A stretch of DNA of 64,000 bases, taken from the NCBI GenBank assembly GCA_016292135.1, contig JAEFAZ010000007.1, positions 1 to 64,000 of the forward strand, in the 5' to 3' direction. Source of the stretch: Saccharofermentans sp. GTDB taxonomy: Bacteria; Bacillota; Clostridia; Saccharofermentanales; Saccharofermentanaceae. Positions 44,099 to 52,750 of this stretch are shown here, piece after piece. Below the pieces are notes generated by a model. It saw nothing but the letters and a program-made list of their open reading frames with translations, did not search any database and was not told the origin of the DNA. Both the position numbers and the translations under genes were made by a program. Within the stretch, counting starts at the first letter, position 1. Each line of letters starts with the position of its first letter.

Positions 44099-45628
44099 AT
44101 GAAAAAAGAAACCGGAAATATCTATAAGACACTGCTGGGTACAGTCCTTGCAGTATCAGTCTCACTTTCGGGAGCAGCTGCAGTCTTCGCAGATGAGACT
44201 AGTTCATCCGAGACAACTGCCCAGACCGAAGCTACGACAACTACCGAGACATCAGAGGAGACCTACGAGAGCGTAGACCTCTCCGGCAAGGATATCACGA
44301 ACATCTACGGTTCGCAGTTCTATCCTTACCTGAACCATAAATATGTTTTCAACGGAGAGGAAGTTCCGATCACGACATCCAACTTCTCCTTCGTAAACGC
44401 CTTCCTGGATCTTTGCAACTACGGTTACTGGGGTTACTATCCCCTGACCGGTGAAGGTTATTACGACCTTGCTGCCGAGTATTCGGGAGAAAAGTACAAG
44501 GACTACGGAGATATCTTCATCTCCTATGCCGAGAAGTCCCTTGCCAACACCCTCATCATGAACAAGCTCGCAAAGGAACAGGGCATTGCTCTCGACCTGA
44601 AGACGACCGAGAAGCTTGAGGAATCGATCCAGGGATTGGAGAAGAAGGCAAAGGCTGCAGGCAAGACATTTGAAGAATACCTTGCGATCTATTACGGACC
44701 CGAGATGACTCCCGATATCTTCAGAAAGACTATGGAGATGTACTACATCACGGATGTATACACACAGCACTTCTGCGATAACTATCAGTTTACCGATGAA
44801 GAGAAGAAGGGACCCGAGATCAGATACGTCCTTTTCGAGGCGCCTGAACAGGGTTCGACAGACGATGTCAAGAAAGCTGCAGAGAAGAAGGCGAACGATC
44901 TTAAGAATTCCGCAGATTCCCTTGAAAAGCTCAAGACATTGGGCGATGAGGCAGTTGCTGCAAAAGAGAGTCTTGAATCCAACGATATCCATGTCGTTAA
45001 GGGCCAGACGGTAACAGCTTTCGAGCAGTGGGCTCTCGATCCTGCCCGTAAGGAAGGAGACATCGATGTCATCTATGCTCAGGAGTACGGTTATTTTGTA
45101 GTCGGTTTCCTCGGATTGACAGATCAGTCCGAAGAAGTCCTTGAGAGCGTCGCTGTCGAAAAGCTCGGTGACATGATCAACGCCGATATCGAGTCAGGCA
45201 AGTATAAGCTCGAGACAAAGGATACATACGCTCCCGCTGTCACGGTAGCTCCCACGCCGACCACAGCCGAGACGGAACCTTCTGCTTCCGGAAGCTCCAC
45301 TGCCGCAACTTCTGCAGGCGAGACAACGAAAGCAACCGAAAAGGGATCTTCTTCATCCTCTTCTTTCTGGACTCCCACGAATGTCATAGTAGTCATTCTT
45401 GCTGCAGTGGGCGGAGTTGCCCTGATCGCAGCCATCATCATCCTGGTAGTTCAGTTCATAAGGAACGGTTCTTCCAAGTCGAAGAAAAAGAAGAAGAAGT
45501 CCAACAACAGCAAGAAGAACAACAAGCCCAAGACTGAAAAGACGGCAAAAGAAGATAAGCCCGTTAGAAAAGCAGTCATTAACAAAAAAGAGGACGAGGA
45601 AGAAAGCGAAGATCCGGAGGAAGAATAA
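44099..45628 (+). CDS. Secreted SurA/PpiC-like protein with C-terminal anchor
   Basis: 509 residues. Signal peptide (LLGTVLAVSVSLSGAAAVFA), Thr/Glu-rich spacer, then a helical chaperone-like domain (ISYAEKSLANTLIMNKLAKE; YGPEMTPDIFRKTMEMYYIT) like SurA_N/trigger-factor folds, followed by a weak parvulin-like region (EIRYVLFEAPEQ; GDIDVIYAQEYGYFVV) lacking classic PpiC active-site histidines. A Ser/Thr-rich stalk leads to a TM (VIVVILAAVGGVALIAAIII) and a ~65-residue cytosolic tail, first lysine-rich and then acidic. Start ATG 44099 behind GGAGG; TATAAT at 44062. Likely extracytoplasmic folding factor. It overlaps gatC by one base (TAATG). Confidence 0.72.
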   Translation: MKKETGNIYKTLLGTVLAVSVSLSGAAAVFADETSSSETTAQTEATTTTETSEETYESVDLSGKDITNIYGSQFYPYLNHKYVFNGEEVPITTSNFSFVNAFLDLCNYGYWGYYPLTGEGYYDLAAEYSGEKYKDYGDIFISYAEKSLANTLIMNKLAKEQGIALDLKTTEKLEESIQGLEKKAKAAGKTFEEYLAIYYGPEMTPDIFRKTMEMYYITDVYTQHFCDNYQFTDEEKKGPEIRYVLFEAPEQGSTDDVKKAAEKKANDLKNSADSLEKLKTLGDEAVAAKESLESNDIHVVKGQTVTAFEQWALDPARKEGDIDVIYAQEYGYFVVGFLGLTDQSEEVLESVAVEKLGDMINADIESGKYKLETKDTYAPAVTVAPTPTTAETEPSASGSSTAATSAGETTKATEKGSSSSSSFWTPTNVIVVILAAVGGVALIAAIIILVVQFIRNGSSKSKKKKKKSNNSKKNNKPKTEKTAKEDKPVRKAVINKKEDEEESEDPEEE

Positions 45629-45915
45629 TGGAGATCACAGCTGACCTGATCGGGTATCTGGAAAAACTCGGACGCATCAGGCTTACTCCCGAAGAAGAGC
45701 AGAGGACATTGAAAGAACTCGGAAGCATCCTGGGTTATATCGATAAGCTCGGCGAACTCGATACCGAGGGCGTCGAGCCTCTGAGCCATGCTTTCGGAAG
45801 AGAGAACGTGACAAGGGAAGATACCGTTGCCAACGGCGACATGCAGGATCTTATCCTTGCCAATGCTTATGAGACTAAGGACGGAGCGATCCTCGTTCCG
45901 AAGACGGTGGAGTAA
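45628..45915 (+). CDS. gatC: Glu-tRNA(Gln)/Asp-tRNA(Asn) amidotransferase subunit C
   Basis: 95 residues; the small GatC protein that wraps GatA and GatB. Features: IGYLEKLGRIRLTPEEEQRT, LGSILGYIDKLGELDTEGVE, PLSHAF and REDTV. It starts at the stop of the SurA-like gene (TAATG), and gatA begins 4 nt after its stop. The GatCAB complex amidates Glu-tRNAGln, which implies the organism lacks, or does not rely on, GlnRS. Confidence 0.95.
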   Translation: MEITADLIGYLEKLGRIRLTPEEEQRTLKELGSILGYIDKLGELDTEGVEPLSHAFGRENVTREDTVANGDMQDLILANAYETKDGAILVPKTVE

Positions 45916-45919
45916 AGTT

Positions 45920-47377
45920 ATGGCTGACATGATCAACAACGAAGAGATCCTCAAGACGGATGCTCTGACCTTAGGAAAACTCATCAAGTCGGGTGAACTC
46001 ACTTCCGTTCAGGTGACATCTGCGTTTATGGATGCCATCAGGGCGAAGGATCCCGTAATCAACTCTTACATCACGATCTCCGATGCTGCCCTCGATGAGG
46101 CGGCTCTGATCGATGAAAAGATCAAAAAGGGAGAGCTGACAGGTACTTTCGCAGGCGTCCCCGTTGCAGTGAAAGATAACATCTGCACCAAGGGAATGCT
46201 CACTTCCTGCGCTTCCAGGATGCTCTCTAACTTTATCCCGCCCTACGATGCTACCGTAGTCAGCAAGATAAAGGAAGAAGGCATGGTGATCTTAGGCAAG
46301 ACCAACATGGATGAATTTGCCATGGGATCGACCACTGAGACTTCATATTACGGTCCCACGGTAAACCCCTGCGGTGAGAACAGGGTTCCCGGCGGATCTT
46401 CCGGCGGTTCCGCAGCAGCAGTTGCGGCTGACCTTGCTCCTATAGCACTGGGTTCAGATACAGGCGGATCCATAAGACAGCCCGCATCTTTCTGCGGCGT
46501 CACGGGTCTTAAGCCGACATACGGAACAGTCTCAAGATACGGTCTTGTGGCTTTCGCTTCCTCTCTTGACCAGATCGGACCCATAGGAAAGACCGCCTTG
46601 GACTGCGCTGCCATGTTTAACCTCATCAGCGGAATCGACGAGCGTGACGAGTCTTCTGCCGAAAGCAGGAAGGTCGATGTTGAGGCAGTCAAAGATTTCG
46701 ATGTCAAGGGCAAGAAGATCGGTATCCCCAACGAGTATTTCGGCGAGGGTATCGACGCAGACGTCAAGGCCCGCGTCATGGAAGCCGTTAAGTACTTCGA
46801 AGACAACGGCGCCGCAGTCGAGACATTCGAGATGCCGATCGTGGAATACGCGATCCCCACTTATTACATAATCGCCTGTGCTGAGGCCTGCTCCAACCTG
46901 TCAAGATACGACGGCGTCAAGTACGGCTACAGGCCCGAAGGCGTTGACAACCTGATGGATCTTTACATCAAGTCCAGGAGCGAGGGATTCGGAATGGAAG
47001 TCAAGAGAAGGATCATGTTAGGAAACTTCGTTCTGTCTTCCGGTTACTACGATGCATACTACAACAAGGCTCTTCAGGCGAAGGCTCTGATCAAGAAGGC
47101 ATTCGATGAGGCATTCGCAAGATACGATGTCGTAATAGGACCTGTTGCTCCCACGACCGCCCTTAAGGCAGGCGAGAGCTTATCGGATCCTTTGAAGATG
47201 TATCTCGGTGATATCTGCACGGTATTGATCAATATCGTCGGACTCCCCGCCATCTCCGTTCCCTGCGGAAATGACGGTGAGGGACTCCCTGTCGGAATGC
47301 AGATCATCGGCAAGCACTTCGATGAAGAGACTATCCTGGGATTCGCCGCGAACTTCCAGAAAGGAGGCAGATCATGA
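45920..47377 (+). CDS. gatA: Glu-tRNA(Gln)/Asp-tRNA(Asn) amidotransferase subunit A
   Basis: 485-residue amidase. The Ser-cisSer-Lys triad is seen in VAVKDNICTKG, PGGSSGGSAAAV and GSDTGGSIRQP. It releases ammonia from glutamine for GatB. The start is ATG 45920; the open frame extends upstream to 45827 through gatC but lacks a ribosome binding site. It overlaps gatB by 4 bp (ATGA). Confidence 0.97.
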   Translation: MADMINNEEILKTDALTLGKLIKSGELTSVQVTSAFMDAIRAKDPVINSYITISDAALDEAALIDEKIKKGELTGTFAGVPVAVKDNICTKGMLTSCASRMLSNFIPPYDATVVSKIKEEGMVILGKTNMDEFAMGSTTETSYYGPTVNPCGENRVPGGSSGGSAAAVAADLAPIALGSDTGGSIRQPASFCGVTGLKPTYGTVSRYGLVAFASSLDQIGPIGKTALDCAAMFNLISGIDERDESSAESRKVDVEAVKDFDVKGKKIGIPNEYFGEGIDADVKARVMEAVKYFEDNGAAVETFEMPIVEYAIPTYYIIACAEACSNLSRYDGVKYGYRPEGVDNLMDLYIKSRSEGFGMEVKRRIMLGNFVLSSGYYDAYYNKALQAKALIKKAFDEAFARYDVVIGPVAPTTALKAGESLSDPLKMYLGDICTVLINIVGLPAISVPCGNDGEGLPVGMQIIGKHFDEETILGFAANFQKGGRS

Positions 47378-48813
47378 CAGATTATGAGATGGTGATCGGA
47401 CTTGAAGTCCATTGTGAACTTTCCACCGAGTCCAAGATCTTCTGTTCCTGCTCCACGAAGTTCGGAGGAGCTCCCAATACCCACGTTTGCGAAGTCTGCT
47501 CCGGCATGCCGGGCACGCTTCCGACTCTGAACAAGAAAGTCGTCGAATTTGCAGTCAAGGCAGGTCTTGCCCTGAATTGCGAGATCACGCGCAAGAACAA
47601 GTTCGACCGTAAGAATTATTTCTACCCCGATCTGCCCAAGGCATACCAGATCTCGCAGCTCTACTATCCTATCTGCAGGAACGGTCATGTCGACATAAAG
47701 ACAGATGCCGGGACTAAGTCCATCGGCATCCATGAGATCCATATGGAAGAGGATGCAGGCAAGCTGGTCCACGATCCCTTAACGGGCAAGACCATGGTCG
47801 ATTTCAACCGCTGCGGCGTGCCTCTTCTCGAGATCGTCTCCGAACCTGATTTCAGGTCGGCAGATGAGGTCATCGCATATCTCACCAAGCTGCGTGACAC
47901 CATGCAGTATCTTGGAGTATCCGACTGCAAGATGCAGGAAGGATCCATGAGAGCCGATGTTAACCTGTCGGTAAGGCCCCGCGGACAGGCGGAATTCGGT
48001 ACCCGTACAGAGATGAAGAACATCGCATCCTTCAAGGCGATCGCACGTGCGATCGATTACGAGTACGACAGGCAGGTAGATCTCATCGAAGGCGGCGGCA
48101 AGGTCGTTCAGGAGACGAGGCGCTGGGATGACGAGAAGGAATTCACATATGCGATGAGGTCCAAAGAGGATGCCCAGGATTACAAGTATTTCCCGGATCC
48201 CGACCTCATGCCCGTATTCATAAGCGAAGAGTATCTTGCCGAGATCGCGAAGTCCCTGCCGGAGTTTGCGGATCAGAAGAAGGACAGATATGTTAGTGAA
48301 CTTGGTCTGCCTGAGTACGATGCGGAGATAATCACGGGCTCAACGGCCCTGGTAAAGCTTTTCGAGAGGACCGTAGAGCTGACAGGTGCTCCCAAGGATT
48401 CTTCCAACTGGATAATGACGGACGTCTTAAAGCTCTGCAGCCAGGCTCATATCACACCCGAAGACATGACCTTCGATGCCGATTCTCTCGGTGCCATAAT
48501 CAACATGGTCTCCGAGGGCAAGATCAACCGCAAGGTCGGAAGGGAAGTCCTGGAGAAGGTCTTCGAAGAGAATATCGATCCCGAGAAGTTCGTTGCCGAC
48601 AACAACCTCGCCCAGGTATCCGATACATCTGCCATCGAACCTGTGTTAAGGGACGTCATCGCCAATAACGAAAAAGCCGTAACAGAGTATCTGGGCGGTG
48701 TCGAGAAGAGCTTCGGCTTCCTCGTAGGCCAGTCCATGAGGGCTCTCGGAGGAAAGGCTGATCCCCAGGCGGTAAGACAGATCCTTAAAGACATCCTGGA
48801 CAGCATGAGATAA
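47374..48813 (+). CDS. gatB: Glu-tRNA(Gln)/Asp-tRNA(Asn) amidotransferase subunit B
   Basis: 479 residues. It opens YEMVIGLEVHCELSTESKIF, contains KNYFYPDLPKAYQISQ, the GatB catalytic region, HMEEDAGKL and the C-terminal YqeY-like tail domain (GKADPQAVRQILKDIL). It phosphorylates and amidates Glu-tRNA using ammonia from GatA. Coupled to gatA by overlap. Full length. Confidence 0.97.
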   Translation: MTDYEMVIGLEVHCELSTESKIFCSCSTKFGGAPNTHVCEVCSGMPGTLPTLNKKVVEFAVKAGLALNCEITRKNKFDRKNYFYPDLPKAYQISQLYYPICRNGHVDIKTDAGTKSIGIHEIHMEEDAGKLVHDPLTGKTMVDFNRCGVPLLEIVSEPDFRSADEVIAYLTKLRDTMQYLGVSDCKMQEGSMRADVNLSVRPRGQAEFGTRTEMKNIASFKAIARAIDYEYDRQVDLIEGGGKVVQETRRWDDEKEFTYAMRSKEDAQDYKYFPDPDLMPVFISEEYLAEIAKSLPEFADQKKDRYVSELGLPEYDAEIITGSTALVKLFERTVELTGAPKDSSNWIMTDVLKLCSQAHITPEDMTFDADSLGAIINMVSEGKINRKVGREVLEKVFEENIDPEKFVADNNLAQVSDTSAIEPVLRDVIANNEKAVTEYLGGVEKSFGFLVGQSMRALGGKADPQAVRQILKDILDSMR

Positions 48814-48824
48814 ATCATAAATAT

Positions 48825-50159
48825 ATGGATATTGCGCTAAAGATAATCCTTGTTTTGATCCTTGTTCTGATCAACGCACTGTTCTCGGGTACGGAGATGG
48901 CCGTCATAAGCCTTTCCGATATCAAGGAGAGAAAACTCGCTGAAGAAGGCAACAAGAAGGCTAAGAAGGTCTTAAAGTTCATCGACGACCAGCCGTCTTT
49001 CCTGTCGGCTATCCAGGTCGGTGTGACCCTGGCCGGCTTCCTGGCATCGGCTTTTGCATCTGAGGGAATAGCTCTCAAGATCGCAGCTGCCATCGATCCC
49101 GAAGGGACAAGATTCTGGATGGCTTCCCTCTGGACCATTCTTATCACGGTCGTCCTGTCATACATTACTCTTGTTGCAGGCGAACTTGTCCCCAAGAGGA
49201 TAGCTTCACGCGATCCCGAGAAATGGGCTTACCGCACAGTCGGCTTCATGCTCTTATTCATAAAGATGATTAAGCCCATGGTGATATTCCTGACGGCTTC
49301 GTCAGACCTTGTGCTCCGCATCTTCGGCATCAGTCCCGAGGATAAGAACAAGGCCGTTACCGAAGAAGAGATCATGATGATGGTCGATGCAGGTTCCGAG
49401 ACGGGATCGATCGAGGATTCGGAGAAGGAGATGATCGAAAACGTTTTCGATTTCAACGACACCGAAGTTTCCGAGATAATGACCCACCGCAAGAAGATCG
49501 TATCTCTTCCTCTTGATGCGTCATATGCCGAAGTCATGAAGGTCGCTGTCAAGGAAAGACATACGAGGATCCCCGTATACCGCGGCACCATTGACGATAT
49601 AGTCGGAATCCTTCACATCAAGGACCTCCTGGCTGTCAAGGCGCCGTCTGAGCCCCGCAAGTTCAATCTCAAAAAGCTCCTGAGGGAGCCCCTCGTGGTC
49701 CACGAGACGAGAAAGATCTCATCCCTTTTCGCCGAGATGAGGACATCCGGCATGCAGATGGCGATCGTTATCGACGAATACGGCGGAACAATGGGCGTAT
49801 GCACCCTTGAGGACATCATCGAGGAGATCGTCGGCAACATCTCTGACGAGTTCGATGTTGATGAGGAACAGCAGTCCCTCAAGCTTTCGAACGGAGATTA
49901 TATCGTGGCAGGAGACATGCCTCTTGCCGATCTCGAGGATATCCTGGGCATCGATTTCGATGAGGAAGAATACGACACCATGGCAGGATTGGTCCTCCAT
50001 GTCCTCGACAGGGTCCCCGAAGAAAAAGAGAAACCTGAAGTTACATATAAGAACCTCAGGATAAAAGTACTTCATGTACAGGACAGATGGATATCCAAGG
50101 TAATGATCCATGTCCTGCCGGTATCCGATGAGGTTCCTGCGGAAGATGAAGATGAGTGA
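48825..50159 (+). CDS. CNNM/CBS transporter, hemolysin-family
   Basis: 444 residues. N-terminal CNNM (DUF21) membrane domain of four segments (IILVLILVLINALFSGTEMA; SYITLVAGELVPKR), two CBS domains (~205-320; IMTHRKKIVSLPL, RIPVYRGTIDDIVGILHIKD, FDEYGG-type VIDEYGGTMGVCTLEDI), then a C-terminal CorC_HlyC domain. Members of this family (YhdP/CorC/MpfA) are implicated in Mg2+ homeostasis. It starts 12 nt after gatB. Its stop overlaps the start of the HAD gene. Confidence 0.93.
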   Translation: MDIALKIILVLILVLINALFSGTEMAVISLSDIKERKLAEEGNKKAKKVLKFIDDQPSFLSAIQVGVTLAGFLASAFASEGIALKIAAAIDPEGTRFWMASLWTILITVVLSYITLVAGELVPKRIASRDPEKWAYRTVGFMLLFIKMIKPMVIFLTASSDLVLRIFGISPEDKNKAVTEEEIMMMVDAGSETGSIEDSEKEMIENVFDFNDTEVSEIMTHRKKIVSLPLDASYAEVMKVAVKERHTRIPVYRGTIDDIVGILHIKDLLAVKAPSEPRKFNLKKLLREPLVVHETRKISSLFAEMRTSGMQMAIVIDEYGGTMGVCTLEDIIEEIVGNISDEFDVDEEQQSLKLSNGDYIVAGDMPLADLEDILGIDFDEEEYDTMAGLVLHVLDRVPEEKEKPEVTYKNLRIKVLHVQDRWISKVMIHVLPVSDEVPAEDEDE

Positions 50160-50826
50160 TCTCCGTTACGACCTGGTTCTTTACGATCTTGACGGCACGC
50201 TGACGGACTCCATCCCCCTTATAATGGATTCTTTCAGATATGCCTACGAAGCCTTTCCGGAGCTTCCTCCGAGAACGGACGATGATCTCATGAGCTACAT
50301 CGGAAAGCCCCTCGAGACTTCTTTCGAGGTTCACGATGAGGAGACGGCAAAGATCCTTCTCGAAAGATACCTCGACTATAACCACAGGAGACTCTGGGAG
50401 GGTGACCTGGATCTTTTCGAAGGCATACCTGAGGCCCTTTCAAAGATCAGGGACATGGGAGTTAAGCAGGGGATAGTGACTGCTAAGAGAAAATATGCAG
50501 CCATGATCACCATAGAAAAGAAGGGACTTGACGGGATCATCGACGGATATGTCTTCGGAGATGACGGATGCAAGGCCAAGCCCGCAGGGGATCCGGTCAT
50601 CGAAGGAGCCCGCAGGTTAGGGGTAACGGATATGTCCAGGGTGCTCTATGTAGGCGATGCCCTCCCCGATATCCTCTGTGCCAGAAATGCAGGCTGTGAC
50701 TTCGCTTTCGTAAGTTGGTCCAAGATGCCTGAGGGCGAGAAAAGCGAGATAAGAAGTCTCCTTCCCGAATATGAGGCAAAAGTTCCTGAAGACCTTTCTT
50801 GCATTATCCGCGACAGCGAATTATAA
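50152..50826 (+). CDS. HAD-superfamily phosphatase, second
   Basis: 224 residues, HAD IA. Motif I LYDLDGTLTDS, motif II VTAKRKYAAM, motif III K in DGCKAKPAGDP, motif IV VGDALPDI. Probably a phosphoglycolate or nucleotide-type phosphatase (Gph/PpaX-like). Start is ATG 50152, overlapping the CNNM stop (ATGAGTGA); an in-frame ATG at 50146 is possible. It is not a close copy of the HAD gene at 42150. Confidence 0.88.
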   Translation: MSDLRYDLVLYDLDGTLTDSIPLIMDSFRYAYEAFPELPPRTDDDLMSYIGKPLETSFEVHDEETAKILLERYLDYNHRRLWEGDLDLFEGIPEALSKIRDMGVKQGIVTAKRKYAAMITIEKKGLDGIIDGYVFGDDGCKAKPAGDPVIEGARRLGVTDMSRVLYVGDALPDILCARNAGCDFAFVSWSKMPEGEKSEIRSLLPEYEAKVPEDLSCIIRDSEL

Positions 50827-50920
50827 TAGACAATGCTTTTTTCTCGGAAAAGGCGTCGTTTTGATGTCTTGAATGGGGATAAGGGCTACAAAATACTTTG
50901 ATAAGGCAGGTTTTTGTCTC

Positions 50921-52489
50921 ATGAGCAGATCTGACGGCAATAAGCGTAAGAAGAACAGATCCGGTAATGCCAATGTGATCAAGATCATCGTTGCGATCGT
51001 CTTGGTACTTGCTCTGGCCGGATATGCGGTATATTCGACCGGTGCCATTCCCAGGATCCTGAACGGAGTCACGGTTACCAAGACCATGAGTGACGGTTCA
51101 AAGAAAGTTGTCGGGAAAACATCGGTCCTCGAGACCAACTTCCATTTCTCGGGAATTTTTAATCAGTATTATTATTATGGACAGGTCACCAAGGAAACTC
51201 TTGACAATGTCAAGGATGAGACGACCGGTGAGACCTGGAGGATTTTCCTCATTGATACGACTGCCGAGCAGATCGAGAATCAGATCCTTATCCTCGATCA
51301 AGCCAAGACCAACGGATTTGAAGAGTTATCCCAGGCAAAGAGATGTGCTGAATTACAGTCCGAGACTCTCAACTCGACCGCCAAGACCAACGGATATCCT
51401 TCCGTATCTGCATATCTTTCCGCCGCATACGGCACGGGAATGAGCCTGCGTCTTTACAAGGATTATCTTGCAAAAGAGATCATGACCGAAGAATATGAGA
51501 ACTATCTTACACAGTTCGAGATGATCCCCAGCAATGAGGATGTCAAGAAGGCAAACGAAGAGAATCCCGACCAGTATCAGATGGCTGACTTCGATTTCTA
51601 TTTCTTCTCCGCTGAGACAGACGAGAACGGCAAGGCCAAGAATCTTGATGAAGTCGAAAAGCAGGCACAGAAGGTTGCCGATGTTGCCAAGGATCCTACC
51701 ACGTTCATGCAGGCGGTCATTTCCGTTCTCAAGGACAGGGGAGAGGATTCCTATGCAGAAGCTCTCAAGAGCGGTGAAGACACAACTCACCACGACGGCA
51801 TGACATCTTCTTACCTTTCTTCCCTCAACGCCCAGATCACCGAGTACCTGTTCAAGGCTGAGAATATCGGCAAGGCAACAGTCATCAAGACGGATACGGG
51901 TGCATATGCCGTATATCTCGACAAGCTCTATCAGGACATGACCCCTACGGTTTCCTACAGGACACTTACTCTCAACGTCAACACCAAGGACAACGCTTCC
52001 GAAGAAGATATCAGCAAGGCTGTAGCCGATACCGAGGCAAAGGCCAACACCCTTCTCGGAACGACAAGACTTACCAATCTCGATTTCTATAAGCTCGTAA
52101 AAGCCAACTCCGATGTTACCGATGAGATCCTGGACGGCGGTTTCGTTGCAAACGGAGTCCTCAAGGATTTCATCCCCGAGGAAAACGCTGAGGCTGAAGA
52201 CGGTGAAGATGCCGAATCTTCCGAGAAGAGCAAGGATCTTGCCAAGGAAGCAGCCGGAACATGGCTCTTCGATTCCGCAAGACAGGAAGGCGATACATAC
52301 GTATCAGTATCCGATGACAAGAAGACGGTTACGATCTACTTCTTCATCGACAATATTCCCGGTTGGGCATACTCTGCAAGATCTTCCCTTGCAACCGACA
52401 CATACAACAAGTGGAAGAAGGATCTTCAAGAGACCGATACTCCCAACTACGTTATCAATGCAGGCTGGGTTAAGAACTTCGCTTACTGA
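50921..52489 (+). CDS. Membrane-anchored SurA/PpiC-like protein
   Basis: About 522 residues. A basic start (DGNKRKKNRSGN) and N-terminal TM (VIKIIVAIVLVLALAGYAVY) anchor it with the bulk outside. A SurA_N-like helical region (QIENQILILDQAKTNGFEEL; YGTGMSLRLYKDYLAKEI) is followed by two parvulin-like stretches around residues 220-340 and 340-430, ending in a Tyr-rich tail. Canonical parvulin active-site residues are not obvious. Start ATG 50921 has a poor ribosome binding site; the frame opens at 50873. Like the 44099 gene it is probably an extracytoplasmic folding factor, with the opposite anchoring. Terminator at 52513. Confidence 0.7.
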   Translation: MSRSDGNKRKKNRSGNANVIKIIVAIVLVLALAGYAVYSTGAIPRILNGVTVTKTMSDGSKKVVGKTSVLETNFHFSGIFNQYYYYGQVTKETLDNVKDETTGETWRIFLIDTTAEQIENQILILDQAKTNGFEELSQAKRCAELQSETLNSTAKTNGYPSVSAYLSAAYGTGMSLRLYKDYLAKEIMTEEYENYLTQFEMIPSNEDVKKANEENPDQYQMADFDFYFFSAETDENGKAKNLDEVEKQAQKVADVAKDPTTFMQAVISVLKDRGEDSYAEALKSGEDTTHHDGMTSSYLSSLNAQITEYLFKAENIGKATVIKTDTGAYAVYLDKLYQDMTPTVSYRTLTLNVNTKDNASEEDISKAVADTEAKANTLLGTTRLTNLDFYKLVKANSDVTDEILDGGFVANGVLKDFIPEENAEAEDGEDAESSEKSKDLAKEAAGTWLFDSARQEGDTYVSVSDDKKTVTIYFFIDNIPGWAYSARSSLATDTYNKWKKDLQETDTPNYVINAGWVKNFAY

Positions 52490-52512
52490 TAACAGACATT
52501 AATATGTTCTTT

Positions 52513-52550
52513 ATATCACCGGCAGCATATCCTGCCGGTGATATTTTCTT
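52513..52550 (+). terminator. Terminator before rpoB
   Basis: Perfect 13-bp stem ATATCACCGGCAG / CTGCCGGTGATAT, 6-nt loop, followed by TTTCTTT. It separates the SurA-like gene from the rpoBC unit. Confidence 0.92.
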
Positions 52551-52572
52551 TAGGACTGTTTTCGAAAAACAC

Positions 52573-52609
52573 TTGACGTTCTTGACAAATGGGTGTACCA
52601 TTTTATACT
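52573..52609 (+). promoter_or_regulatory. rpoB: rpoB promoter
   Basis: TTGACA at 52582-52587, 16-bp spacer and TATACT at 52604-52609; an alternative TTGACG lies at 52573. This gives a 5' leader of about 135 nt. It carries no ribosomal-protein gene and no clear L10-type structure that I can identify. Confidence 0.8.
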
Positions 52610-52750
52610 GCGTCTATATGGGTAGGGGTATTATGCCCTGTCCGCTTGACGAAATGGCATTTTTATGGTATTTAGAACGCTTTTCTCAGTACCTGAACTG
52701 CCGCGAATATGTACGGAACACAACGTTTTGTAAGAGAGGTGATTCGATAA

